DNA of 49,375 bases from Acidimicrobiaceae bacterium (GCA_027315315.1 DAHUYG010000061.1:1-49375); one strand, 5' to 3'. Positions 24,947 through 32,751 are shown, counted from the first letter of the stretch. The notes: a model not told the origin generated them from the sequence alone. A program made the numbers and translations.

Positions 24947-25606
24947 GTGGCCGTTGATGACCTGAGAACCGTCGTGCGCCGGGTGGCCGGCGAGGCGATC
25001 CGACGGGGCGCTCGCTGGGCTCGGCTCGCCGCAGCGGTCGGTCCCAGGGATATCGCGGCGAGGCGCTTCGGGTCCTTCGGGCAGGGAAGCTGTCTCGTCT
25101 ATCCCCAGGGCACGATGTTCAACGAGCACCACATCCACATCGGTCGAGACACGATCATCGGGCCCTATGCGTCGATCTCCGCCGGGATGGCCGAGGGCCA
25201 GGAGCTGTTGAGCGACCCGGTCGTTCGGATCGGCGACCGTTGCTTGATCGGACGGGGGAGCCACATCGTCGGGCACTGGAACATCGACATCGGTGACGAC
25301 ATCCAGACCGGCCCCTACGTGTACATCACCGACCAGAACCACTCCTACCTCGACCCCGACGAGCCCATCGGGCGCCAGGTCCCCGTCGAGGCGGCCGTGC
25401 GGATCGGCGCCGGCAGCTGGCTCGGCGCCAACGCCGTGATCCTGCCCGGCGCGTCGATCGGCGAGCACGTCGTCGTGGCCGCCGGCGCGGTTGTCCGGGG
25501 CGAGGTCCCCGACCACTGCGTGGTGGCGGGCGTTCCGGCGCGGATCGTGCGCCGATTCGTCGAGGGCGAGGGGTGGGTCACGGTCCCCGACGAGGTCACG
25601 GCCTAG
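24947..25606 (+). CDS. Left-handed beta-helix (hexapeptide repeat) acyltransferase
   Basis: This 219-residue protein has a short helical N-terminus (residues 1-40) and then imperfect hexapeptide repeats forming a left-handed beta-helix (IHIGRDTIIGPYASIS, VRIGDRCLIGRGSHIVG, IDIGDDIQTGPYVYIT, VRIGAGSWLGANAVILPG, ASIGEHVVVAAGAVVRG). HSYLDPDEPIG supplies the likely catalytic His in a loop, as in maltose or galactoside acetyltransferases. The protein probably transfers an acetyl group from acetyl-CoA to a sugar or similar acceptor. The acceptor is unknown. The following gene starts two bases after its stop codon. Confidence 0.85.
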   Translation: MAVDDLRTVVRRVAGEAIRRGARWARLAAAVGPRDIAARRFGSFGQGSCLVYPQGTMFNEHHIHIGRDTIIGPYASISAGMAEGQELLSDPVVRIGDRCLIGRGSHIVGHWNIDIGDDIQTGPYVYITDQNHSYLDPDEPIGRQVPVEAAVRIGAGSWLGANAVILPGASIGEHVVVAAGAVVRGEVPDHCVVAGVPARIVRRFVEGEGWVTVPDEVTA

Positions 25607-25608
25607 TC

Positions 25609-26094
25609 GTGGCGGTCCACCTCGGCGTTGTGGGGGCCGGGGCACCAGATCCCCACACCGACGACGTCGCCGAGCGGATCGGCGCCGACATCGCCCGCGC
25701 CGGTGCGGTGCTCGTGTGCGGCGGCCTCGGCGGGGTGATGGCGGCCGCCTGTCGTGGCGCCGCTGGCGCCGGCGGGATGACCATCGGGATCCTCCCCGGT
25801 GCGGATCGTTCGGAGGCCAACGACTGGGTCGGCGTTCCGATCGCGACCGGGCTCGGCGAGGCCCGCAACGCCGTCGTGGTGCGCGCCTGCGACGCGTTGA
25901 TCGCGGTCGGTGGTGAGTACGGCACGCTGTCGGAGGTCGGCTTCGCGTTGAAGCTCGGACGGCCGGTGGTCGGCGTGGGGACCTGGAGACTCTGGCGCCC
26001 CGACGGCACCGAGGACACCGCCGTGGTCCCGAGCGGCCCCGAGGAAGCCGTCGAGCTCGCCCTCTCCCTGATCGCCGCGAGCCCCGGCGGGTGA
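25609..26094 (+). CDS. TIGR00725-type (SLOG/LOG-like) nucleotide-binding protein
   Basis: This 161-residue Rossmann-like protein has a GVVGAGAPDP start, VLVCGGLGGVMAAACRGA and a VGGEYGTLSEVGFALK segment. Together these match TIGR00725 proteins, relatives of the LOG phosphoribohydrolase and DprA nucleotide-binding families. The PGGxGTxxE motif of true LOG enzymes appears here as VGGEYGTLSE, so cytokinin-riboside hydrolase activity is not assured. The GTG start lies two bases after the acyltransferase stop, so the two genes form an operon. The cellular role is unknown. Confidence 0.8.
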   Translation: MAVHLGVVGAGAPDPHTDDVAERIGADIARAGAVLVCGGLGGVMAAACRGAAGAGGMTIGILPGADRSEANDWVGVPIATGLGEARNAVVVRACDALIAVGGEYGTLSEVGFALKLGRPVVGVGTWRLWRPDGTEDTAVVPSGPEEAVELALSLIAASPGG

Positions 26095-26101
26095 TCCGGT
26101 T

Positions 26102-26122
26102 CGCATCCCGGTCCGGGATGCG
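26102..26122. terminator. Bidirectional hairpin between the SLOG-like gene and the quinone dehydrogenase gene
   Basis: CGCATCCCGG and CCGGGATGCG are perfect complements around a single T, giving at least an eight-pair stem with a GGTCC loop. It lies between the stop codons at 26094 and 26135 of convergent genes. There is no T-tract. Confidence 0.65.
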
Positions 26123-26134
26123 GCGGCCCTCCTC

Positions 26135-27493
26135 CTACTCCGCAGCCTCCGCCAACGCCTCGGCGAGCGCCGGATGCACGAACATCGACTCGGCGATGTC
26201 GCTGACGCGGAGCTTCGCCGTCACCGCGAGCGCGATGACCGAGATGAGTTCGGCGGCGTTCCTGCCGACGACCGACCCGCCCAGCACGACGCCCGTCGCG
26301 GGGTCCGAGATGATCTTCACGAATCCCCGCGGGTCGTTGTCGATCAACGCCCTCGCCGTCGAGGCGAAGGGGACCTTGGTCACCCGGATCTTCCACCCTT
26401 CGGAGAAGGCGTCCGCCTCGGCGATCCCGACGTCGGCGATCTCGGGCTCGGTGAACACGGCCGAGGGGGCCCGCGCGAAGTTGAGATGACGATGGGCGAC
26501 GGTGTGCCCGATCGCGAGGTGCTCGGCGATCTTGCGCCCCTGCATCGAGGCCACCGATGCGAGCAACAGCAGGCCCGTGAGGTCCCCAGCGGCGTAGATG
26601 TGCGGGACGTTGGTCTGACAGTGGTGATTGACCGCCACGTGTCCACCCCGGTCGTAGGTCACCCCGGCTGCGTCGAGTCCGAGACCCTCGCTGTTGGGGA
26701 TCGAGCCGACCGCCAGAAGCGCATGGGAGGAGGTCACGGTCCGGCCGTCGTCACAGAGGATCTCCACTCCCTCGCGTCCGCTCCGGATCCGGCTCGCCCG
26801 TGCGCCCTTCAGCAGGTGGACACCGCGCTCCATGAAGTTGTCCTCGAGCGCCGCCGCCACCTCAGCGTCCTTGTTCGGCAGCACGTGCTGGCGGCTGACG
26901 ATCAGGGTGACCTCGGAGCCCAGGGAACGGAACAGGTGTGTGAACTCGACCCCGGTGACCCCCGAGCCGATCACCGCCAGGTGCTCGGGGAGCTCCTTCG
27001 GGGGGTAGGCGTCCCGGGTGGTGAGCAGGCGCTCGCCGTCGGGTTGTGCCCACTCTGGCACCCGGGGACGGCTTCCGGTGGCCAAGACGATGGCGTCGCC
27101 GTGGACGACGCCGAGCGTGTCCCCACCATCGTGCACCTCGACCTCGTGGGGCCCGACCAGCTTGCCGGTGCCCGACACGAGCTCGACGCCTTGGCGGATG
27201 AGGAGCTGCCTCGTGCTCTCGCCCACCTGCGTCGTGATGTCGGCAACGCGTTCGGCGAGGGTCTTCAGATCCAGACGGAACCGCACGTCGGCCAGGCCCA
27301 TGCCGGTCATTCGATCGATCGAGCTGAGCGCCCCGCCGGTGGCGATCATCGTCTTGGAGGGAAGGCAGTCGCGCAGGTTGGCGGCACCGCCGATGATGTC
27401 CCGCTCGATGAGCACAACGCCGACACCCAGGCGAGCCGCCTGGGTCGCCGCCTGCACGCCAGCGGGCCCGCCACCGATGATGACTACCCGCAT
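26135..27493 (-). CDS. NAD(P)H-quinone dehydrogenase of the lipoamide dehydrogenase fold (Rv3303c/LpdA-like)
   Basis: This 452-residue flavoprotein has an N-terminal FAD motif (VVIIGGGPAGVQAATQAARLG), a central NAD(P) motif (LAVIGSGVTGVEFTHLFRSLG) and a C-terminal dimerisation domain (AVFTEPEIADVGI). The redox-active CxxxxC disulfide of lipoamide dehydrogenase is missing: the segment reads GGAANLRDCLPSKT with one Cys. This matches the mycobacterial Rv3303c type, which reduces quinones rather than lipoamide. A nine-codon open frame (start ATG 27513, stop 27484) overlaps the start and could couple translation. The -10 is not obvious. Confidence 0.88.
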   Translation of the reverse strand: MRVVIIGGGPAGVQAATQAARLGVGVVLIERDIIGGAANLRDCLPSKTMIATGGALSSIDRMTGMGLADVRFRLDLKTLAERVADITTQVGESTRQLLIRQGVELVSGTGKLVGPHEVEVHDGGDTLGVVHGDAIVLATGSRPRVPEWAQPDGERLLTTRDAYPPKELPEHLAVIGSGVTGVEFTHLFRSLGSEVTLIVSRQHVLPNKDAEVAAALEDNFMERGVHLLKGARASRIRSGREGVEILCDDGRTVTSSHALLAVGSIPNSEGLGLDAAGVTYDRGGHVAVNHHCQTNVPHIYAAGDLTGLLLLASVASMQGRKIAEHLAIGHTVAHRHLNFARAPSAVFTEPEIADVGIAEADAFSEGWKIRVTKVPFASTARALIDNDPRGFVKIISDPATGVVLGGSVVGRNAAELISVIALAVTAKLRVSDIAESMFVHPALAEALAEAAE

Positions 27494-27614
27494 GCGACCT
27501 GCTGCTCGTTCATGGCGCCCTCGAATCGAGACGGATCGGGCGTGGTCGCCCGCGAGATCGGGCGGAGGAAGCCCGGGCCTGGCTGCATTCTGACGCCTCG
27601 GGTCCCATTCGGGC

Positions 27615-28520
27615 TCAGGTGATCGGCGGGGGATCGCCCTCGAGGCTGGCGTACAGCGCGGGGTCCCAGTCGCAGGCGGTGCAGCCGAATCGGACGGCCC
27701 CCGAGAGAAAGGCGAGCGCCGCCGCGTGAGGATCGGGGGCGCCGCAGACCTCGTCCCAGCCGAGGACGTACTCCTGGAGGTCGGGTTCCCAGCGTGCCGC
27801 CGACGGCGTGAGGACCGCCCGTGAGTACCCTTCGGGCGCCGGATGGGCGTAGGAGTAGAAGGCCGCTCGCGGGTAGCGGGCGTCTCCGGGCCACCAGCCG
27901 ATGGCGACCTCCTGAGCGTCCATCGAGTTGCGCCGGATGAAGTCCGCCGACCCCGGGTCGGCCGGTCGCCCGGAGAACAGACTGACGGCCAGATCGAATG
28001 CCCCCCACCACGCGTTCACCGGTGTCGAGCGACCCCGATAGGGAGCACGGACCTCGTTCAGGACGCCTGCCGCCCTCGTTGCTGCGGCCAGGTAGTTGGC
28101 CACGTGCTCGACGTCGTAGGTGGCGTGTTGATCGTCCTCGTCGAGGGGTACCGACCACGCTGTCTCTTGTGGTCGGAGGTCGAGCTCCACGGGTCCGGCG
28201 AGCGCACGCACGGCGGCGAGGACCTCGCGGGTGACCTCGCCGACCGAGCGGTCGGGGGTGAGCGGGACGCCTCGGCGCCGGCCGTCGCTGTGCTCGACGG
28301 CGGTCTCATGCACGTGGAGGTCGGCTACGACGACAATGGCGCCCGATCCGTCGGGGGCGCCGAGCGGGGCGGTCTCCCAGCCCCGGGCGGTCAGCCGCAG
28401 GGCCGCGTGCTGGAGCTGTGGCTCGGGGGGGGCCAGTCGCGCGGCCAGCTTCCCCAGCACCTGGGTATGGGCGTGGAGCGTGTCGCACGTGGCGCTCCAC
28501 TCCTCATAGCGCAGCGGCAG
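27615..28520 (-). CDS. DUF5996 family protein with a non-canonical start
   Basis: This protein of about 300 residues belongs to DUF5996, a family of unknown function. Family landmarks include the Trp/Tyr-rich segments VNAWWGAFDLAVSLFSGRPADP, MDAQEVAIGWWPGD and YSYAHPAPEGY. The family's N-terminal pattern, PLRYEEWSATCDTLHAHTQVLGK, is clearly encoded from about 28517. However, no ATG, GTG or TTG lies between it and the in-frame stop at 28551-28553. The first canonical codon is GTG 28460, which would delete this conserved part. A CTG at 28520 or 28514 is the likely start. The preceding zinc-finger gene ends in the same frame 30 bases upstream. Confidence 0.75.
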   Translation of the reverse strand: MPLRYEEWSATCDTLHAHTQVLGKLAARLAPPEPQLQHAALRLTARGWETAPLGAPDGSGAIVVVADLHVHETAVEHSDGRRRGVPLTPDRSVGEVTREVLAAVRALAGPVELDLRPQETAWSVPLDEDDQHATYDVEHVANYLAAATRAAGVLNEVRAPYRGRSTPVNAWWGAFDLAVSLFSGRPADPGSADFIRRNSMDAQEVAIGWWPGDARYPRAAFYSYAHPAPEGYSRAVLTPSAARWEPDLQEYVLGWDEVCGAPDPHAAALAFLSGAVRFGCTACDWDPALYASLEGDPPPIT

Positions 28521-28550
28521 CCAGCGGCTCGATCCGGACGTGGTCGCGCC

Positions 28551-28847
28551 TCAGGGATGCGAGGGTGCAGGATCGGCACCTTCGACGTCGAACAGCAGCT
28601 GATCGGGGTAGCACCACCACCAGTCCTCTCCGGGTTCGAAGGATCGGATCAGCGGGTGATCGGGGTGGGTGTGCCAATGCGCGGTCGCGTGCCGGTTCGG
28701 GGAGCTGTCGCAACAACCGACGCGCCCGCAGGACATGCAAATGCGAAGGTGCAACCAGGTCGCGCCGATCTTGAGGCAGTCGGTGCAGCCCGCGTCCGAA
28801 GGCGTCACGTCCCGCACCGTGCCGAGATGGGTGCAGCCGTCAGCCAC
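28551..28847 (-). CDS. UBP-type zinc finger domain protein
   Basis: This 98-residue protein is essentially one ZnF-UBP domain. Its metal ligands are the cysteines and histidines in GCTDCLKIGATWLHLRICMSCGRVGCCDSSPNRHATAHWHTHPDHPL (in the order Cx2C...Cx2C...C...H...HxH). In eukaryotes this fold binds the free ubiquitin C-terminus. Bacteria lack ubiquitin, and stand-alone actinobacterial copies have no proven ligand. I chose GTG 28847 because AGAGAGGGG lies upstream; it overlaps the GNAT stop by eight bases. The ATG at 28892 would overlap further and has no ribosome site. Confidence 0.8.
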   Translation of the reverse strand: MADGCTHLGTVRDVTPSDAGCTDCLKIGATWLHLRICMSCGRVGCCDSSPNRHATAHWHTHPDHPLIRSFEPGEDWWWCYPDQLLFDVEGADPAPSHP

Positions 28848-29205
28848 TTCTGGCCCCTCTCTTCTGTGGAGCCGCGGAGTCGTCCGGCTCATTCGGCCAA
28901 TCGATCGGGATGCCCGCGGCGTCGTCGGGATGTTGTTCGAGCCATCGCCGGGCGTACGGACAGGACGGCACGAGAACGAGGCCCTCCTCCCTTGCCCGTG
29001 CGACAGCCGCAGCGACGAGCCGTCCGGCGATCCCCTGTCCGCTCAACGCTTCGGGGACCCCCGTATGGATCAAGACGAGGCGTCGACCGTTGCGTCGGTA
29101 GACCAACTCCGCCTCGTCGTCGCCCATCCGCACCACAAATCGGTGATTGTCGGGGTCGTCGAGGATTTCCGTGGCGTTCCCTTCCGTCGGGTGGTCCTCG
29201 GTCAT
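28840..29205 (-). CDS. GNAT-like N-acetyltransferase (YidJ/GTNAT type)
   Basis: This 121-residue short acetyltransferase has RFVVRMGDDEAELVYRRNG strands, IHTGVPEALSGQGIAGRLV as the acetyl-CoA loop (GQGIAG) and the tail LVPSCPYARRWLEQHP, all typical of small GNATs of the YidJ class. The substrate is unknown. The ATG at 29205 gives the family length. It is the first gene of a tight three-gene run (GNAT, UBP finger, DUF5996). The DNA just upstream is an old transposase remnant, so its promoter may have come with that element. Confidence 0.8.
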   Translation of the reverse strand: MTEDHPTEGNATEILDDPDNHRFVVRMGDDEAELVYRRNGRRLVLIHTGVPEALSGQGIAGRLVAAAVARAREEGLVLVPSCPYARRWLEQHPDDAAGIPIDWPNEPDDSAAPQKRGARSG

Positions 29206-29575
29206 GCGCCAGCAGGCTTCCACCTGATTGCCGACGATGTCCAGTGCTCCCGTTCTGGATCGACTCAGGCAGGACCACCTCTGGATCAATGACTTGATGT
29301 GGGGTTTCCGGGCTGCCCCGAGGGCTCGCCCAGACGTGCACCGTCTGGGCGACCAACGCCGAGGGCCTCGGCCAACTCGGTCATCTGCAGACCCTCCCGG
29401 GTTGCCCCGAGCACGGCCTCATAAACGCTGTTCCATCTTGCTGAGCTCCATGAGCACCTGGCCACCTCCCCCGCTCGCTGAAAGCGGGGCGGCAGCAGAG
29501 GTGTCAAGGATCACCCGAACTGTGTAAAGGCTCCCCCGGAACGAATTCGCCCAGGTCACCCGAACTCACACAAAA
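29206..29575 (-). mobile_element. Degraded IS481-like element (frameshifted transposase N-terminus and end repeats)
   Basis: On the minus strand from about 29455 the reading MELSKMEQR, then (after a frame change) YEAVLGATREGLQMTELAEALGVG, then (after another) QTVHVWASPRGSPETPHQVIDPEV reconstructs the helix-turn-helix start of an IS481-type transposase. At least two frameshifts are present and the catalytic domain is missing. TCACCCGAACT occurs twice (29511-29521 and 29556-29566) near a TGTCAAGGATCA start at about 29502, resembling the ends of such elements. A hairpin (CCCCGCT/AGCGGGG, 29469-29489) separates them from the coding remnant. It adjoins the 3' side of tRNA-Lys. Confidence 0.6.
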
Positions 29576-29581
29576 CACAAG

Positions 29582-29654
29582 TGGGCCGCCCGGGGCTCGA
29601 ACCCGGCACCTTGGGATTAAAAGTCCCCTGCTCTACCCGATGAGCTAGCGGCCC
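29582..29654 (-). tRNA. tRNA-Lys (anticodon TTT)
   Basis: The acceptor strands GGGCCGC (from 29654) and GCGGCCC pair perfectly. The D-arm is GCTCATCGGGTAGAGC, the anticodon loop CTTTTAA with TTT, and the T-arm CCGGGTTCGAGCCCCGG. The discriminator is A, and CCA is not encoded. Confidence 0.96.
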
Positions 29655-29911
29655 AGGAAGAGGCTAGGGCTTTCCCGTCGGACTGATCGTCCGGATGACC
29701 GACCCTGTTGACTGCGCAGTCATCTCGCTCAGGACCCCGACGCTTGCGAGGCCGGTGATGACTTGGAGACAGGACCGCTCCCAAACCACGGAGGCTCGAT
29801 GAGCTCGTGGCCATGCTCCCGGCCTGCCTAGTTGATCAAGCCCATTTTGGATGGCTATCGATACCGATGGGACGTTGACGCGCGCCGACTAAGGCCGGTA
29901 TCAGCGTTACC
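29655..29911. other. Intergenic region upstream of tRNA-Lys, with its putative -10
   Basis: On the minus strand TAGCCT (29661-29666) is followed by six bases and the first base of tRNA-Lys. This is the same hexamer and spacing as at the leaderless genes in this window and supports a transcription start at or next to the tRNA 5' end. No gene is seen in the remaining bases. GTTGATCAAG (29831-29840) recurs at 31509-31518 on the other side of the citrate synthase gene. Confidence 0.55.
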
Positions 29912-31438
29912 TCAGGCGGACCGAGCACGCTCTGTAGGAGGGACCGGCTGAGGCGGTGGCGGTCCGACGTAGCGGGCGGTCGGCCGGATCAAGCGGTTGT
30001 CCGACATCTGTTCGAGAACGTTGACGGTCCAGCCGACGGTCCTTGCAGCGGCGAATGTGGGCGTGAACATCTCGCGGGGGATGCCGCAGCTGTTCATGAC
30101 GACACCGGCGTAGAACTCGACGTTCGTGTAGAGCTCGCGACCGGGCTTCAGCTCGGCCAGCACCCGGACGGCGGTCCGCTCAACCTCCATCGCCTCACCG
30201 ACGAGCGGTCCACCGAGGGACTGGGCGACCCCGCGGAGGAAGGTCGAGCGCGGGTCCTCCGTCTTGTACACGCGATGGCCAAAGCCCATCAGCCGCTCGT
30301 TGCGCTCGACGGCGGAACGCAGCCAGGCCTCTGCGTTGGCGGCGCCGCCGATCGCATCGAGCATGTCGAGTGCCCGGCTTGGCGCTCCACCGTGCAGCGG
30401 GCCCGACAGGGCGCCGACGGCCCCGCAGATCGACGCGGCGAGATCGGCCTGCGTCGAGGTAATGACCCTCGCGGTGAACGTCGACGCGTTGAACCCGTGA
30501 TCGGTGGCGATGATGAGGTACTGGTCGATGGCCCGCGCGTGCTCTGGTGTGGGTTCTTTCCCGGTCATCATCCAGAGGTAGTTGGCTGCGAACGAGAGGT
30601 CATCGCGCGGCTCGACCACCTCGAGTCCATTGCGGAGCCTGTGGGCCGCGGTGAGGATCGTCGGCACTGCGGCCGACAGACGAAGGGCTTCCTCGCGCAC
30701 CGTCGCCGGGTCGTCGTCCGAGACAGGGCGCCAACCGAGTTCGGAGCCGAAGATCGAGACTGCAGTGCGCAGCACGTCGAGCGGGGCGCCCCCCGCGATC
30801 GAGGGGAGCACGCGGGCGAGCCCCTCTGGGAGGCTCCGCAGTTGGCGCACGTCGGCGGCGAAGGTGCGGGCCGCTTCAGCACCAGGCAGCTCGCCCTCCA
30901 AGAGGAGGTACCAGACGTCCTCGAAGGTTCGCGCCGCTGCGAGATCGACGGCCGAGTACTGGCGGTAGTGGTAGAAGCCCTCCCGCCCCCGGACGTCGCC
31001 GATGGTCGTCGTCGCCACGACGACGCCCTCGAGGCCCTTCGGAGCGTCAATGGCATGCTCGCCGGCGGGACGCAGGCGTGCCGCCGCCAATAGGTCTCGG
31101 ATGGACACCACGCCGACGAGCTCCTGGCCCTCCACGACGGGCAGGTGCCGGTAGCGATGGTGGGTGAGGCTCGTCCACGCGGTGGCGGCGTCCTCGTCGG
31201 GGCCGAGGACCTCGGGGTTGGCGGTCATCCAGAACGAAACGACCTCGCCACTGGGGTCGGCGCCGGCCGCGGCCGCTCGGAGCAGGTCCCGCTCGGTCAG
31301 GATCCCCACCACCTTCTCGTCGTCGGTCACGACCACCGAACCGATCTCGGCTTCGCGCATCCGGCCGGCGGCACTGGCCACCGTGTTGCCCGGACCACAG
31401 GTCACTGCGGGCCACGACATCAGATCACGGACCAGCAT
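29912..31438 (-). CDS. Citrate synthase with N-terminal tandem CBS domains
   Basis: This is a 508-residue fusion. Residues 1-120 form two CBS motifs (LVRDLMSWPAVTCGPGNTVA, VVGILTERDLL, HRYRHLPVVEGQELVGVVSIRDLL), which usually bind adenine nucleotides. Residues 130-490 form a citrate/2-methylcitrate synthase that joins acetyl-CoA or propionyl-CoA to oxaloacetate. Active-site landmarks are SGPLHGGAPS, MGFGHRVYKTEDPR and NVEFYAGVVM. The last has Glu where many citrate synthases have the catalytic Asp, though Glu also occurs in some actinobacterial paralogues. I chose ATG 31438 because GGAGGGAGG lies five bases upstream. It is divergent from a second citrate synthase across a dyad-containing region, suggesting adenylate-sensitive control of carbon flux. 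Confidence 0.9.
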   Translation of the reverse strand: MLVRDLMSWPAVTCGPGNTVASAAGRMREAEIGSVVVTDDEKVVGILTERDLLRAAAAGADPSGEVVSFWMTANPEVLGPDEDAATAWTSLTHHRYRHLPVVEGQELVGVVSIRDLLAAARLRPAGEHAIDAPKGLEGVVVATTTIGDVRGREGFYHYRQYSAVDLAAARTFEDVWYLLLEGELPGAEAARTFAADVRQLRSLPEGLARVLPSIAGGAPLDVLRTAVSIFGSELGWRPVSDDDPATVREEALRLSAAVPTILTAAHRLRNGLEVVEPRDDLSFAANYLWMMTGKEPTPEHARAIDQYLIIATDHGFNASTFTARVITSTQADLAASICGAVGALSGPLHGGAPSRALDMLDAIGGAANAEAWLRSAVERNERLMGFGHRVYKTEDPRSTFLRGVAQSLGGPLVGEAMEVERTAVRVLAELKPGRELYTNVEFYAGVVMNSCGIPREMFTPTFAAARTVGWTVNVLEQMSDNRLIRPTARYVGPPPPQPVPPTERARSA

Positions 31439-31478
31439 GCGGCCTCCCTCCGGACGGACACTCCCGGCCCACCCGCCT

Positions 31479-31502
31479 ATTTTCGCAGGCACCCGCGAAA
31501 AT
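31479..31502. promoter_or_regulatory. Inverted repeat between the divergent citrate synthase genes (candidate operator)
   Basis: The arms ATTTTCGC and GCGAAAAT are perfect complements around eight bases. The dyad is AT-rich in a GC-rich genome and lies in the 102-base gap between the divergent starts (31438 and 31541). It is a good candidate site for a regulator of both genes. The regulator is unknown; the HTH-fused citrate synthase next to it is one candidate. Confidence 0.5.
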
Positions 31503-31527
31503 GTAAACGTTGATCAAGTCAATGTAT

Positions 31528-31533
31528 TACTCT
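31528..31533 (+). promoter_or_regulatory. Putative -10 element (TACTCT) for the HTH-citrate synthase gene
   Basis: TACTCT is followed by seven bases and the ATG at 31541. The overlapping TATTAC at 31525-31530 is an alternative. Confidence 0.5.
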
Positions 31534-31540
31534 CGGCCGG

Positions 31541-32707
31541 ATGGCCGGGATGGTCACGACTGAGGAGGCGGCCCGCCATCTCGGGGTGAAGCTCGCCACG
31601 ATCTACGCCTATGTCAGCCGGGGTCTCCTGGTTTCGCACAGGTCGCTCGACGGTCGCCGAAGCCTCTTCGACATGGACGACATCGAGGCGCTGGCCCGGA
31701 GGCATCGCGGACAACGTCCGGAGGCTCGCTTGGCGACCGTCACGACCGCGGTGACCGAGCTTCGACCCGACGGGCCTCACTACCGGGGAATGCCGGCCTC
31801 GGCGCTGGCCAGGACCGAATCCTTCGAAGCCGTCGCCGAGCTTCTCTGGCAGCAGGAACCAGGGGAGTGGACGCCAGCGCCGTGCGGACCCTGCCCGGTC
31901 GCTCCACTCGACGACCGACTCCGGTGGGCGGTGGTCATGAGCGGGGCGTCGGACCCGTTGCGCTCGGACCTGCGTCCCGTGGCGGTCGCCCGGGCCGGCC
32001 GCTCGATCGTCGCCACGATGGTCGATTCGCTCGACGCCCGCGCCGCTCCGGACATCGGCCAGCGTCGGTCGATCGCCGAGCGCCTGACGGCGCGCCTCTC
32101 ACCGGTGCCGAGCCGCCCGCTGGCCGAGGCGGTGCAGGCCTCGCTCGTTCTGTTGGCCGACCATGAGCTGGCGAGCTCGACCGTCGCAGTGCGGATCGCG
32201 GCATCGACGCGAGCAGATCCCTACGACGCGGTGCTGGCCGGCCTCGGCACCCTCAACGGACCGCTGCACGGCGGCGCGAGCCGCCAGGTGCACCTCCTTT
32301 TGGCCGAGGCGGAACGCCGAGGGAGCCCGGCGGCGCTCGACCAGGCGCTTCGCTGGCACGGCAACGCTCCGGGCTTCGGGCACGGGGTCTACGCCGGCGG
32401 CGACCCCCGGTTCGACGCACTCATGGCGTTCGTCGAGGGGCTGGCGCCGAGGACGCGCCGTCGCGTGGCCGAGTCGGTCGTGGCGCTGGCCGCCGCGAGA
32501 GGCCTTCCAGGCCCCAACATCGATTTGGCCTTGGGGGCCCTGACCTTTGTCTCGGCGATGGCCGAGGAGGCCGGAGGCGCGCTGTTCAAGGTCGCGCGGG
32601 TCGCCGGGTGGCTTGCCCACTACATGGAGGAACTCGGCGAGCCCCCGCTCCGTTATCGGGCGCGGGCCGTCTACGTCACGCCGAGGGTGCCGTCTGCGGC
32701 CCGGTAA
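31541..32707 (+). CDS. Citrate synthase with N-terminal MerR/excisionase-type helix-turn-helix
   Basis: In this 388-residue protein, residues 1-55 form a helix-turn-helix (VTTEEAARHLGVKLATIYAYVSRGLL) of the MerR/excisionase type. The rest is a compact citrate synthase domain, with NGPLHGGASR and GFGHGVYAGGDPR carrying the two catalytic His and NIDLALGALTF carrying the Asp. It is shorter than the usual 420-430 residues. The architecture suggests an enzyme that may bind DNA or a partner, or a metabolite-sensing regulator derived from the enzyme. It is divergent from the CBS-fused paralogue. Whether catalysis is retained cannot be decided here. Confidence 0.85.
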   Translation: MAGMVTTEEAARHLGVKLATIYAYVSRGLLVSHRSLDGRRSLFDMDDIEALARRHRGQRPEARLATVTTAVTELRPDGPHYRGMPASALARTESFEAVAELLWQQEPGEWTPAPCGPCPVAPLDDRLRWAVVMSGASDPLRSDLRPVAVARAGRSIVATMVDSLDARAAPDIGQRRSIAERLTARLSPVPSRPLAEAVQASLVLLADHELASSTVAVRIAASTRADPYDAVLAGLGTLNGPLHGGASRQVHLLLAEAERRGSPAALDQALRWHGNAPGFGHGVYAGGDPRFDALMAFVEGLAPRTRRRVAESVVALAAARGLPGPNIDLALGALTFVSAMAEEAGGALFKVARVAGWLAHYMEELGEPPLRYRARAVYVTPRVPSAAR

Positions 32708-32738
32708 GCGGTCCGCGAGGGTGGGGCGGGTCCGGCGC

Positions 32739-32744
32739 TACGTT
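32739..32744 (+). promoter_or_regulatory. Putative -10 element (TACGTT) for the TraR-like zinc-finger gene
   Basis: TACGTT is followed by seven bases and the GTG at 32752. This supports the short start over in-frame starts further upstream inside the citrate synthase gene. Confidence 0.5.
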
Positions 32745-32751
32745 GGCGGGC

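Noticed and set aside
26135..27493. Lipoamide dehydrogenase of the pyruvate dehydrogenase complex
   Set aside because: The redox-active CxxxxC is missing and no E1/E2 genes are near, so the quinone-reductase type fits better.
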